The notes under the pieces: generated by a model
Databases searched by the model: none
Told to the model about the DNA's origin: nothing
What the model saw: only the letters and a program-made list of their open reading frames with translations
Assembly (NCBI GenBank): GCA_025350595.1
Contig: JANXXP010000302.1
Span: 1-33,595 of the forward strand
DNA from: Bacteroidota bacterium
GTDB taxonomy: Bacteria > Bacteroidota > Bacteroidia > Bacteroidales > VadinHA17
DNA: 33,595 nt
Direction: 5' to 3'
Part shown: in pieces, positions 9,601 to 17,412 of the stretch
How the letters are laid out: each line of letters begins with the position of its first letter
How positions within the stretch are numbered: position 1 is the stretch's first letter
Program-made: the position numbers and the translations under genes

Positions 9601-9923
9601 CCTTCTACCCCGGCAGAATTCGTGATATCTTCAAAAACTAAATTCCCTTTGTTAAGGTAGAGCTTATTTGGGTTCTGATTGGAAGTGAAATATAAATCAA
9701 CAAGACCGTCATTATTAATATCCCCGGCAGCAACACCTGCCCCGTTATTGAAGTACAGATATTCAATTATGTTAGACTGCTCAGTTTCCGTAAGCTTATT
9801 TACAAAATCAACATTTGTAACTGAAGAAGGTAACAAAGTAAACAAATGATCTGCCTCTTTTTTCTCAGATTTACAGGAAAAAACAAATAAAAGTGCAATC
9901 AAAAAAAAAGCTGAATTCTTCAT
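6612..9923 (-). CDS. giant lipoprotein with two seven-repeat FG-GAP/VCBS propellers flanking an ASPIC/UnbV domain (copy C)
   Basis: This 1103-aa protein has a lipoprotein signal (MKNSAFFLIALLFVFSC, Cys17), followed by a charged SEKKE stretch, so it is membrane anchored and perhaps surface exposed. Calcium-binding DxDxDG-type loops start at about residues 68, 120, 177, 252, 304, 386 and 478, then again at 656, 709, 766, 827, 878, 912 and 1016. Seven repeats per half predict two seven-bladed integrin-like beta-propellers. Between them, residues about 524-596 match the ASPIC/UnbV domain (GIGSRITLF, LHFGLG, DSLVVRWPD). The sixth C-terminal repeat has an insertion with SYPIASLDEL and an aromatic YPNYSDF stretch shared by the paralogues. 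Enzymatic motifs are not seen. This copy is the most divergent of the three. It lies 9 nt after copy B and 29 nt before the second SusC. A glycan-binding or scaffold role is inferred from fold and context. Confidence 0.88.
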   Translation of the reverse strand: MKNSAFFLIALLFVFSCKSEKKEADHLFTLLPSSVTNVDFVNKLTETEQSNIIEYLYFNNGAGVAAGDINNDGLVDLYFTSNQNPNKLYLNKGNLVFEDITNSAGVEGTGDWKTGVTMADVNGDGLLDIYVCQVGNYKNLHGRNQLFINQGNLTFKEQAHEYGLDFQGFSTQAAFFDYDMDGDLDMYLLNHSVHTSRSYGPVSLRNDFDSLAGDRLFRNDEVNGKHIFHDVTREAGIYSSQIGYGLGVNVCDINNDGLPDIFVSNDFHENDYLYINNGNGTFSEKLTDYFRHTSRSSMGNDVGDINNDGLLDVMVLDMMPDDEKIRKQSGGEDDYELFQLKLKYGYYYQFVRNTLQLNLGGGMFSEIGQLAGVYSTDWSWSPLFCDVDNDGWKDLFITNGIYRRANDLDYVKFLTGGNRFSPSKDNSNVPDSELYKRMPLYPNVNYIFKNNHDLTFSNKAKEWGFETRSFSNGSTYADLDNDGDLDLIVNNINEKAFIFRNNASTQLNNHYLSVALKGKGLNSRGIGSRITLFSDRQKQVAEQFPTRGFLSATSDVLHFGLGEDKFIDSLVVRWPDLSEQTLKNVPADTILYLDIRNAEKKSGLIDQDNGKSKLFSLTQIQGLEFTHKEDDYVDFNREKLIPHSLSAEGPALAVGDINGDGLDDLFVGGAKGQAAMMFVQQKDGSFKPLNVPLLTKNLFTDDVDAAFFDADGDGDLDLYIVRGGNELLIGNPMLTDLLLINDGKGVFTKGSLPLMSHNGSCVRPCDFDKDGDIDLFVGSRSVPGAYGWTPDQYLLENDGHGHFKVVTNETADAVRKAGMVTDAAWMDFDHDGDQDLIVVGEWMKVSVYRNDKGHFNDVTGLAGLNETSGWWNCVTVADVDGDGYQDLICGNLGLNSMLKASVKEPVEMYMSDFDNNGSLDQVICSYQNGVSYPIASLDELMSQIGGLDKKYPNYSDFGGQTVKDIFGKDIMTHALLKKAEMFESSVFYNNGDGTFKLSKLPVEAQFSTVRSIIVKDIDKDGKQDLLLAGNDYAVRPSLGRFDASYGWCLLGDTMKHFNALMPVKSGLAISGDARKIVTINILGKHYLLVAINDRNLEIFQILK

Positions 9924-9932
9924 AAGAAAGTT

Positions 9933-12900
9933 TCACTTTCCTAATTCTTTAAAAACCTGTAATGAATCATGGCTCCTGCCAACCATTAATAATTTACCGT
10001 TAGATGTTGCCACTTCAAGAATACTTCTGACCTCTCCTTCAAGATGTAATCCTGATAATTTTGCAGGAATATAACTAAAATTTCCCTTCCCGTCACCATC
10101 TAAAAATGCACCATAGCTGGCATCATATCTTCCTACTTCCGGTTTAACATTAAACAAATTACCTCCCAGCAGAATATCAGTTTTCCCATCTCCATTATAA
10201 TCACCAACAGCTGCTGCATAAACTGGTGAAAACTGCACCTCCGCCGGCAAAGGTTTTCTTGTAAAATGACCCGAACCATCATTAATAAAAAGAGAGGTTT
10301 CGAGGAGATTTGCATCAAGGCGAATAGCGCTCTTTAATTGATCGGGAGTGAAGATATCTGTTATCTGTTGATTTTTATACGTATCATACTTTTTGTATTT
10401 GTCTTCCAATCCCGGGATTTGTTTTGTCAGATCGTGCTTCAGAGCTAGCGGATATGATTTATCACCATCATAAACACATATGATCTGCTCAACAGTACCG
10501 TTGAGGTCAAAATCATTTACATACATGCTTACAGGTTTTTCAGGCGAAGCTTTGAACCTGGAGTTAAGTCCATGATTTCCGGCAATAAAATCTATATTCC
10601 CGTCGCCATCAAAATCCCCGGCGGCAAGGCAATTCCACCAGCCTTCAGTTTTCTCAGAACCAAAAGCATCCTTTTTTTCAGTAAACTTACCTTTGTCATT
10701 AATGAATACTCTTAATGACATCCAGTCTCCGGCAATTATCATATCTTTATCTCCGTCACCGTCCACATCTACCCAGAGCATATCCCTGATCATACCGATT
10801 TTCTGAAGTTCAGGGGCAATCTCTGCAGTAACATCTGTAAAGTTTCCTTTCCCGTCATTCTCAAGAATATACCCATTTACAGGTACTCCATATGAAAAAG
10901 GTTTAAGACGGATGCCGACAAACAATTCCACTGCTCCATCGTTATCAAAATCTGCTGACCTTACACAGGAACTACTCTCATATTTTCCCGCAGGCAATAT
11001 CTGATCTGATTTTACAAAATGACCTTTCCCATCGTTAATATACAATCTGTCTGCGAGAGCTGATGAGCTCTCGGGAAATTCATTACCTCCGCAAGCCACG
11101 TATAAATCAAGGTCCCCATCCCCATCAGCATCGAACATTGCACAATCAACTTCTTCTGAGATCTTATCCGCTTCAAACAAAGATTTTTCAACTGATTCAA
11201 ATGTTCCGTTTTTTCGCTGAATCATCAAAGCCCCTGCCTGTCCTTTAGGTCCACAGATATATATATCCTCCAGACCATCTCCGTTTACATCACCTTTGCA
11301 CATACGGGGACCTTCAGTTGACATCATGTGAAACAGCAAAGGTTCGCGTTCAAAATCATTAAAATCATTCTCCTTATGAACGAAATCAATCACTGCATCT
11401 TTGCTGATATCTTTAAAGTATTTATTTCCAGAGCTGACAGGATCAACAGTATGTACAGAAATCTTTTGTGCTTCCTTCTGATCAATAGTTAAGGTCTGGT
11501 TTGTTTTTACATTTGTTAAAAGTGTGCTGCGGTTATCAGGCCATTCAACAATAAGAGAATCCACCATGGTCAATGCGCCCAGACCTAAATTAGGGCGGGG
11601 ATCCACTGTCGATAAATATCCTCGCATCGGCATTTGCTCAAGATATACAAATTTGCCGTTGTTAATGGCTGTTATCTTTGCACCAATAGCCTGTGTATTC
11701 CCTGCTACACCCTTTAATATTAATTTCAGATAATGATTGTCAGGTAATTGTTTATTGGATTCATTCCGGTAAACTGACATTGGCATATTGACATTGTTTA
11801 TGACAAGATCAAGATCGCCATCGTTATCCAGATCGACATATGCAGCGCCATTTGAGAAACCGGGGGTATCGAGTCCCCATGAAGATGTCACATTCTGAAA
11901 TCTGTAGTTTCCCGAATTCCTGAAAGCGTAATTAGGGATCTTAACAGAAGGAATTGCGTCAATAAGAGCCCTGTAATTCACATTTTTACCTACAATCACA
12001 GACATTGCCATGTCTCTGTTTGAGAAGAATTGAATATAATCCTGATCAGTCAGATCCTTATAAATACCATTCGCTACAAAAATATCCTTAAGACCATCAT
12101 TATCAAGATCTGCTATCAATGCACCCCAAGACCAGTCGGTAGCAGAAACACCTGCCAATCTGCCAATTTCACTAAAAGTTCCATCAGCATTGTTCAATTG
12201 AAGCATATTCCTCGTAAACTGGTGATGATAACCATTATCCACGCTTGATTTATAACTATCCCAGCTATCAAATGTTGTCTTAGTTTTAAGCCGGTCCATA
12301 TGCTCGGGAAGCATGTCAGTAGCGAATATTTCAGGATAATGATCATTATTTATATCGGCCATATCACCGCCCATGGAGGCAGCTGAATTGGATCTCATCA
12401 TAGAAACCATGGTTTCCCTGAATGTACCGTCATGATTATTGAGATAGACATAATCCCTTTCGAAAAAATCATTCGACACATAAATATCCATCCATCCATC
12501 CTGATCGATATCTCCGATCATTACACCCAGACCAAATCCAATCGTACTTCCGAAGATACCTGCTTCAGCACTTACATCTGTAAATTTATTGCCATCATTT
12601 CTGAAAAGCTTATCACCTCCAATTGAATCCCGAATGAATCGCTGGTTTACCTTTTGATTAAAACTTCCAATTGCTTTTGGAAAATTTTTAAGCAGGAACA
12701 GGTCCAGATCTCCGTCCTTGTCGTAGTCAAAAAAAACTCCCTGGGTAGAATTGCCGGGTTCGTCTATTCCATACTCTTTTGCTTTGTCAGTAAATGTAAG
12801 ATCACCGTTGTTGATGAACAATTCATTCCTGTTCTGAACCCCTTCCTCATTTCCCGACTTGCATACATAAATATCAATTAATCCGTCACCATTTACATCA

Positions 12901-13331
12901 GCAAAGCTAACCCCTGTTGACCATCCCTTTCCTCCAATACCAGCCCTTTGTGAAATATCTTCAAATTTTAAATTGCCTTTATTGAGGTAGAGAACATTGG
13001 AACCCATGTTTGAACCCATGAAAATATCAGGAAGACCATCGTTATTCACATCGCCAATTGCAACACCGCCGCCATTATAAAAATTACGGAAAGTATAGAT
13101 ATTGAATTTACTTTTCAGCTGCCTTTCATAGTCTAGCTTATTGGCAAAATCAGCATGGGTAACGCTTGCGGGCATAAGAGTAAATAAATGGGGTACTGAC
13201 TGTTTCCCGCATGAAATGATAAAAATCGGGAATAATAACAATAACAGTTTAAAAAGCCAAACACCCAAATTGGCCAGTTTCGATCCCCCACCCCCCCCGA
13301 AGAGGGGCTCTTTACGTTCAAATGCAATCAT
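9933..13331 (-). CDS. giant lipoprotein with two seven-repeat FG-GAP/VCBS propellers flanking an ASPIC/UnbV domain (copy B)
   Basis: This 1132-aa protein has the same seven repeats, ASPIC, seven repeats plan as its neighbours, for example DVNNDGLPDIF and DLDNDGDLDLVINN in the first half, an ASPIC segment with AIGAKITAI and LGLGAL, and DADGDGDLDLYV and DYNGDGKTDIL in the second. It is closer to copy A than to copy C. The N-terminus is odd: the ATG, 1 nt after the preceding gene's stop, is followed by MIAFERKEPLFGGGGG before the hydrophobic LFKLLLLLFPIFIISC lipoprotein signal (Cys41). The extra 20-odd residues are encoded by a GC-rich repeat-like segment including eight consecutive Gs. A TTG codon at 13268-13266 could give a more normal signal peptide. 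Either way a lipoprotein is predicted. The role is inferred as surface binding or partner of the adjacent SusC; no catalytic motif is seen. Confidence 0.85.
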   Translation of the reverse strand: MIAFERKEPLFGGGGGSKLANLGVWLFKLLLLLFPIFIISCGKQSVPHLFTLMPASVTHADFANKLDYERQLKSKFNIYTFRNFYNGGGVAIGDVNNDGLPDIFMGSNMGSNVLYLNKGNLKFEDISQRAGIGGKGWSTGVSFADVNGDGLIDIYVCKSGNEEGVQNRNELFINNGDLTFTDKAKEYGIDEPGNSTQGVFFDYDKDGDLDLFLLKNFPKAIGSFNQKVNQRFIRDSIGGDKLFRNDGNKFTDVSAEAGIFGSTIGFGLGVMIGDIDQDGWMDIYVSNDFFERDYVYLNNHDGTFRETMVSMMRSNSAASMGGDMADINNDHYPEIFATDMLPEHMDRLKTKTTFDSWDSYKSSVDNGYHHQFTRNMLQLNNADGTFSEIGRLAGVSATDWSWGALIADLDNDGLKDIFVANGIYKDLTDQDYIQFFSNRDMAMSVIVGKNVNYRALIDAIPSVKIPNYAFRNSGNYRFQNVTSSWGLDTPGFSNGAAYVDLDNDGDLDLVINNVNMPMSVYRNESNKQLPDNHYLKLILKGVAGNTQAIGAKITAINNGKFVYLEQMPMRGYLSTVDPRPNLGLGALTMVDSLIVEWPDNRSTLLTNVKTNQTLTIDQKEAQKISVHTVDPVSSGNKYFKDISKDAVIDFVHKENDFNDFEREPLLFHMMSTEGPRMCKGDVNGDGLEDIYICGPKGQAGALMIQRKNGTFESVEKSLFEADKISEEVDCAMFDADGDGDLDLYVACGGNEFPESSSALADRLYINDGKGHFVKSDQILPAGKYESSSCVRSADFDNDGAVELFVGIRLKPFSYGVPVNGYILENDGKGNFTDVTAEIAPELQKIGMIRDMLWVDVDGDGDKDMIIAGDWMSLRVFINDKGKFTEKKDAFGSEKTEGWWNCLAAGDFDGDGNIDFIAGNHGLNSRFKASPEKPVSMYVNDFDLNGTVEQIICVYDGDKSYPLALKHDLTKQIPGLEDKYKKYDTYKNQQITDIFTPDQLKSAIRLDANLLETSLFINDGSGHFTRKPLPAEVQFSPVYAAAVGDYNGDGKTDILLGGNLFNVKPEVGRYDASYGAFLDGDGKGNFSYIPAKLSGLHLEGEVRSILEVATSNGKLLMVGRSHDSLQVFKELGK

Positions 13332-13332
13332 A

Positions 13333-13959
13333 TTATTTCTGTATCCTTTTACTGATGTCTTTTTGAATATTTCCTACAGTTGAAGATGTATCACGAATCT
13401 CTTTTTTTACAAGCATATCTGTAAAGACAGCCCAAACATGAACATCATCCTGTTTAAATATTGAGATCTGACGATTACCTGTAACCTTGACAAAAGCGCT
13501 TCCTCTTTTAGGACTCTTAACTTCAATAAAACCAGTACCATACTGTTGCTCATACCATTTTAATACATCAAGCTGCAGGCTGTCTGAACTAAGTGATTTA
13601 TTCCATGGCGCCCAGCCATTATAAAAAAGCCGCACCGGCATTTCATAAATCTTACCATTTATGAATTCAGGATAAAAATCCATTGTAGCCGAAGCTTTCA
13701 ATTCCTTATTTATCTTGTATTCGACTGTCATATTTCTTGTTCCCTGCCTGATAATCCCTTTCATGTTAAGGGCCCAGCACTGTGTATAAAACGACTTTTC
13801 CGGCATGCCGAGATACAGTCCCATAAACAATGAATCGCATCTTACCCCGCTGGCAAGTTCATGCTTCAACATCCTATCGTATTTAGCCTTTGGCGAACAT
13901 CCTGAAATGATATAAACTGCAATGAGCATGGGCATCAGCCATAAAATTTTTGTTTTCAT
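13333..13959 (-). CDS. small lipoprotein of unknown function between two propeller genes
   Basis: I do not recognise a named family. From the ATG at 13959 the product is 208 aa; a TTG codon at 13971 would add four residues, but the ATG gives a normal MKTK n-region. The signal MKTKILWLMPMLIAVYIISGC has a lipobox with Cys21. The mature part is a single globular-looking domain with the segments MGLYLGMPEKSFYTQCW, FYPEFINGKIYEMPV, NGWAPWNKSL and KWYEQQYG, ending in a lysine-rich tail. It begins at the stop of copy A (the TTG alternative would overlap its TGA) and stops 1 nt before the start of copy B, so it is surely translated in the same operon. Its place between two 1100-aa paralogues suggests a periplasmic or outer-membrane helper of them. 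This is inference; it might also be a small glycan-binding lipoprotein. Confidence 0.75.
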   Translation of the reverse strand: MKTKILWLMPMLIAVYIISGCSPKAKYDRMLKHELASGVRCDSLFMGLYLGMPEKSFYTQCWALNMKGIIRQGTRNMTVEYKINKELKASATMDFYPEFINGKIYEMPVRLFYNGWAPWNKSLSSDSLQLDVLKWYEQQYGTGFIEVKSPKRGSAFVKVTGNRQISIFKQDDVHVWAVFTDMLVKKEIRDTSSTVGNIQKDISKRIQK

Positions 13960-13967
13960 AGTTTCTG

Positions 13968-16900
13968 TCAATATTTATAAAATTGTAAATTATCGTTATT
14001 TCTTGCAACTATTATGAAATGTCTTCCATGTATATTTAGAATTTTCAGATCCCTGATTTCACCCTTCACGGAAAGACCTGAATTAAGAGGGGAAACAGAT
14101 TGCCAGGTTCCATCAGAGCTCCCTTTTAAGAAAAGACCATAAGAAGCATCATAAATTCCTGTTTCAGGTTTTGCTCTATACTGATTTCCTCCTATAATTA
14201 TATCACATATTCCATCATGGTCAAAATCATCTGCAGCAAGAGCATAAACCGGTGAAAATTGTGCTTCCACAGGCAGCGGTTTCAGTTGAAACGATCCCTT
14301 TCCGGTATTCATCATTATACAGCTTTCCATAAACCTGGCATTCAATTTAACTGCTCTCTGTAAAACATCAGGTGAAAATATATCTTCAATTGTCGCATCC
14401 TTATAATCATCAAATTTCTTATATTTATTTGCCAGTGAAGGAATTTGCTTCACAAGATCATCCTTCATAGCCAATGGATAAGATTTGTCGCCATTAAAAG
14501 TACAAATGACCTGTTCCGTACTCCCATTCAGATCAAAGTCATTCACATACATTTGTACTGGCTTTTTTGCAGAAGCCTTAAAACGCGAATTTAGTCCCTG
14601 ATTTCCCAATACAAAATCTATATTTCCATCACCGTTCAAATCTTTAGCAATAATAGTATGCCACCAACCTTCAGTATCTGACAAACCAAATTGTTCTGAT
14701 TCGTCTTTAAAGATTCCCTTATCATTAATAAACAGCTTTATTCCCATCCAGTCACCAACAATCACCATATCAAGATCACCGTCATTATCCACATCAGCCC
14801 ATACCATATCAGTAATCATACCCAGCCCTGTGAGCCCTGGTGCCCTTTTCCGAGTAACATCGGTAAAATTGCCATGCCCATCATTTTCCAACAGGTAACC
14901 ATTTACAGGTATTCCATATTCAAAGGGACGTAAACGAATACCAACAAACAAGTCAATATCGCCATCTTTATCAAAATCTGCAGGTTGCACGCAGGAGGTA
15001 CTCTCATACTTCCCGGCAGGCAGGATTTGGTCAGATTTAGTAAAGTTGCCTTTCCCGTCGTTTATATACAATCGATCTGCTAACGCTGATGAACTTGAAG
15101 GAAATTCGTTGCCTCCACTGGCTATATATAAATCCTGATCACCATCTCCATCTGCATCAAAGAAAGCACAATCGGTATCCTCAGATATTTTGTCAGCCTC
15201 AAATAATTTCTCATTAGTCTTTTTAAAATGGCCCTGTCGATCCTGCACATATAAAGCTCCGGGAGAATCTTTGGCTCCACAAATATAAGTATCATCAAGA
15301 CCGTCTCCATTAACATCACCAACGGCCATATGAGGTCCTTCATTTGACAACATCTGAAATAACAGCCTGTCGCGCTCAAAATCATTGAATTCATTCTCCT
15401 TATGTTTATAATCAAGCCCCCCTGGCTGTTCAACTTTTTGAAGTATTGAATTTAGTCTCTTTTCAAGTACATTTGAAGGGCTCACAATTGCATCCTTCTC
15501 ATCAAGTTTCAAAAACTGGTTTACTGCAACCCTGTATAATGCCGAATATTTGCCATCAGGCCAGTTAACGATCATTGAATCAATCAAAGGCGCAGCCCCA
15601 AGTCCAAAATGCAGTCGGTTATCTACAGTAGATTGAAAGCCGCGCATAGGAACCTGTTCCTGAAAAGTTATTCTCCCATTGCAATAAAGGGTGACCCCGG
15701 CACCGATAGCCGCTGTATTTTTATCTGCCCCTTTTAAAGAAAGCATAAGAAAATTTGTCCCCGACTTGCTCTTTGTTTCGTTTCTGTAAACAAACGGGGG
15801 CATATTAACATTATTTACAACCAGATCGAGGTTGCCATCGTTATCCAGGTCGGCATAAGCTGCTCCATTCGAAAAAGAGGGTGTCGCCAGACCCCATTTA
15901 TCTGATAAATTCGTAAAAGTGAGGTCCCCGTTATTATGAAAAGCATAATTAGGAACTTTCACCGAAGGGATCATATCAATTATTTTCAAAATCGCTTTCT
16001 CCTCAGTCTTGATCATGGTTCTCATCAGGGAGGCATCGGAATAGAAGTTAAGATAATCGCGGTCGAGCAAATCCTTATATATACCGTTTGCCACAAATAT
16101 ATCTTTCCAACCGTCGTTATCAAGATCCATTATCAGTGCCCCCCAGCTCCAATCTGTTGTACTTACTCCGCTCAGCCTTCCAATTTCGCTGAAAGAACCG
16201 TTTCTGTTATTAAGCTGAAGAACATTACGGGCAAACTGATGACCATATCCATTGGCAATTTTATTCTGATATCTCTCCCAGCTTTCAAACATTGTTTTCG
16301 TTTTCAGCCGTGAGTTTCCTTCCGGAGTCATTTCAGTTACGAATATGTCAGGGTAAGCGTCGTTGTTTATATCTGCCATATCAGCACCCATGGCGCCGAG
16401 ACTGGTCTCCCTCATCTGATCCTCAAGCGATTCGGTAAATGTGCCGTTTTTATTGTTGATATAGAGATAATCACGTTCGAAAAAATCATTGGATACATAA
16501 ATATCGGGCCATCCATCGCGATTCACATCACCGACACTTACTCCGAGACCAAATCCGATTTTACTTCCGTATATCCCAGCTTCTTTACTAACATCAGTAA
16601 AATGACCATTATCGTTACGGTACAATTTATTACTTCCAAGCGTATCACGTACCTGTCTTTGTCCGGGTTTAATATCAAATTCCGTCACTGATTGAAATGA
16701 GTTGTTGAGCAGATAACAATCCAGGTCGCCATCCCTGTCATAATCAAAAAAAGCAGCATGGTTTGACAATCCTACGTCCGCCAGTCCAAATTCAGTAGCT
16801 TTTTCAGTAAAGGTAAGATCGCCATTATTAATGAATAGCTCATTGCTCCTGTTTTTTGTATTGGGTTGTCCCGATTTGCAGACGTAAATATCAAGGAACC

Positions 16901-17300
16901 CGTCGCCATTAACGTCTGCAATACTTACTCCGGTAGACCAGGAACCTGATGAAGCCACCCCTGCCTTATCAGTAATATCCTCAAATACAAAATTGCCCTT
17001 GTTTAAATAGAGTTTATTCCCTGTCATGTTGCCGCAAAAGTAGATATCAGGCAGACCATCATTATTAAAATCACCAATCCCTACCCCCGCACCGTTATAA
17101 AAATTACGGTAAGTATAGGTATTGAATTGTTCGGTATATTCCAGTTTATTTACAAAACCGATGTGGGTTTGCTTTTCCCCGAGAAGCGTAAATAGCGTTG
17201 CAGAATCGTTCGCTGACTTTCCCCTGGAGCATGACAAAAATAAGACAGATATCAACGGGATTATCCATCTTAAGGAACCTCTATACCTCAAATAATTCAT
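13968..17300 (-). CDS. giant lipoprotein with two seven-repeat FG-GAP/VCBS propellers flanking an ASPIC/UnbV domain (copy A)
   Basis: This 1110-aa protein is the first gene of the propeller block. The signal peptide ends in ISVLFLSC with Cys24. Fourteen acidic calcium-loop repeats are visible. Those in the first half include DFNNDGLPDIY, DYDRDGDLDCY, DVNRDGWPDIY and DLDNDGNLDLV. Those in the second include DVNGDGLDDTY, DADGDGDQDLY, DFDKDGDIDLF and DLNGDGNIDFV. The ASPIC/UnbV module between them has AIGAGVTLY, LHFGLG and DSMIVNWPDG. In the fifth repeat NDAYPD and in the thirteenth DFDLNG depart from the canonical loop, and both departures recur in copy B. It starts 52 nt after the hairpin that ends susCD. 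Integrin-alpha-like propellers are usually binding modules; a surface glycan-binding role is inference from the locus. The stop TGA nearly abuts the next gene, indicating translational coupling. Confidence 0.87.
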   Translation of the reverse strand: MNYLRYRGSLRWIIPLISVLFLSCSRGKSANDSATLFTLLGEKQTHIGFVNKLEYTEQFNTYTYRNFYNGAGVGIGDFNNDGLPDIYFCGNMTGNKLYLNKGNFVFEDITDKAGVASSGSWSTGVSIADVNGDGFLDIYVCKSGQPNTKNRSNELFINNGDLTFTEKATEFGLADVGLSNHAAFFDYDRDGDLDCYLLNNSFQSVTEFDIKPGQRQVRDTLGSNKLYRNDNGHFTDVSKEAGIYGSKIGFGLGVSVGDVNRDGWPDIYVSNDFFERDYLYINNKNGTFTESLEDQMRETSLGAMGADMADINNDAYPDIFVTEMTPEGNSRLKTKTMFESWERYQNKIANGYGHQFARNVLQLNNRNGSFSEIGRLSGVSTTDWSWGALIMDLDNDGWKDIFVANGIYKDLLDRDYLNFYSDASLMRTMIKTEEKAILKIIDMIPSVKVPNYAFHNNGDLTFTNLSDKWGLATPSFSNGAAYADLDNDGNLDLVVNNVNMPPFVYRNETKSKSGTNFLMLSLKGADKNTAAIGAGVTLYCNGRITFQEQVPMRGFQSTVDNRLHFGLGAAPLIDSMIVNWPDGKYSALYRVAVNQFLKLDEKDAIVSPSNVLEKRLNSILQKVEQPGGLDYKHKENEFNDFERDRLLFQMLSNEGPHMAVGDVNGDGLDDTYICGAKDSPGALYVQDRQGHFKKTNEKLFEADKISEDTDCAFFDADGDGDQDLYIASGGNEFPSSSSALADRLYINDGKGNFTKSDQILPAGKYESTSCVQPADFDKDGDIDLFVGIRLRPFEYGIPVNGYLLENDGHGNFTDVTRKRAPGLTGLGMITDMVWADVDNDGDLDMVIVGDWMGIKLFINDKGIFKDESEQFGLSDTEGWWHTIIAKDLNGDGNIDFVLGNQGLNSRFKASAKKPVQMYVNDFDLNGSTEQVICTFNGDKSYPLAMKDDLVKQIPSLANKYKKFDDYKDATIEDIFSPDVLQRAVKLNARFMESCIMMNTGKGSFQLKPLPVEAQFSPVYALAADDFDHDGICDIIIGGNQYRAKPETGIYDASYGLFLKGSSDGTWQSVSPLNSGLSVKGEIRDLKILNIHGRHFIIVARNNDNLQFYKY

Positions 17301-17352
17301 AACATGAAGCTCCCTCTATAAATATTATATTATGTAAATTCTTTAATAGAAA

Positions 17353-17385
17353 GAGAGCAGGCAAATATAAGAATTGCCTGCTCTC
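17353..17385 (-). terminator. strong hairpin terminator downstream of susD
   Basis: A perfect 12-bp inverted repeat, GAGAGCAGGCAA (17353-17364) and TTGCCTGCTCTC (17374-17385), encloses a 9-nt AT-rich loop. It lies 28 nt after the susD stop. On the - strand it is followed by TTTCTATT, a modest T-rich tract, and preceded by an A/T-rich stretch. It therefore probably ends or attenuates the susCD transcript, making the propeller block either a separate unit or one expressed by read-through. The second stem arm ends only 52 nt before the ATG of the next gene. Confidence 0.8.
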
Positions 17386-17412
17386 AAAAAGATTATTGTT
17401 TACTTTTAATTA

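Noticed and set aside
15936-16313. 125-aa open frame on the + strand inside propeller gene A
   Set aside because: It lies wholly inside a clearly coding gene on the other strand, has an unlikely composition and no recognisable motif; similar shadow frames occur across all the repeat-rich propeller genes.
6612-17300. The propeller genes as a CRISPR-like or DNA tandem-repeat array
   Set aside because: The repetition is at protein level (calcium loops); the DNA repeats are diverged and unevenly spaced, with no fixed spacer length.
6612-17300. Propeller proteins as toxins or adhesins delivered by type IX secretion
   Set aside because: They have lipoprotein signals and no type IX C-terminal sorting domain; the C-termini end in propeller-like strands.
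17362-17369. TATATTTG, a -7-like octamer on the - strand, as promoter of the propeller block
   Set aside because: It is partly in the loop and stem of the terminator hairpin, and no TTG lies 19-21 nt upstream; the match to such a short AT-rich pattern may be chance.
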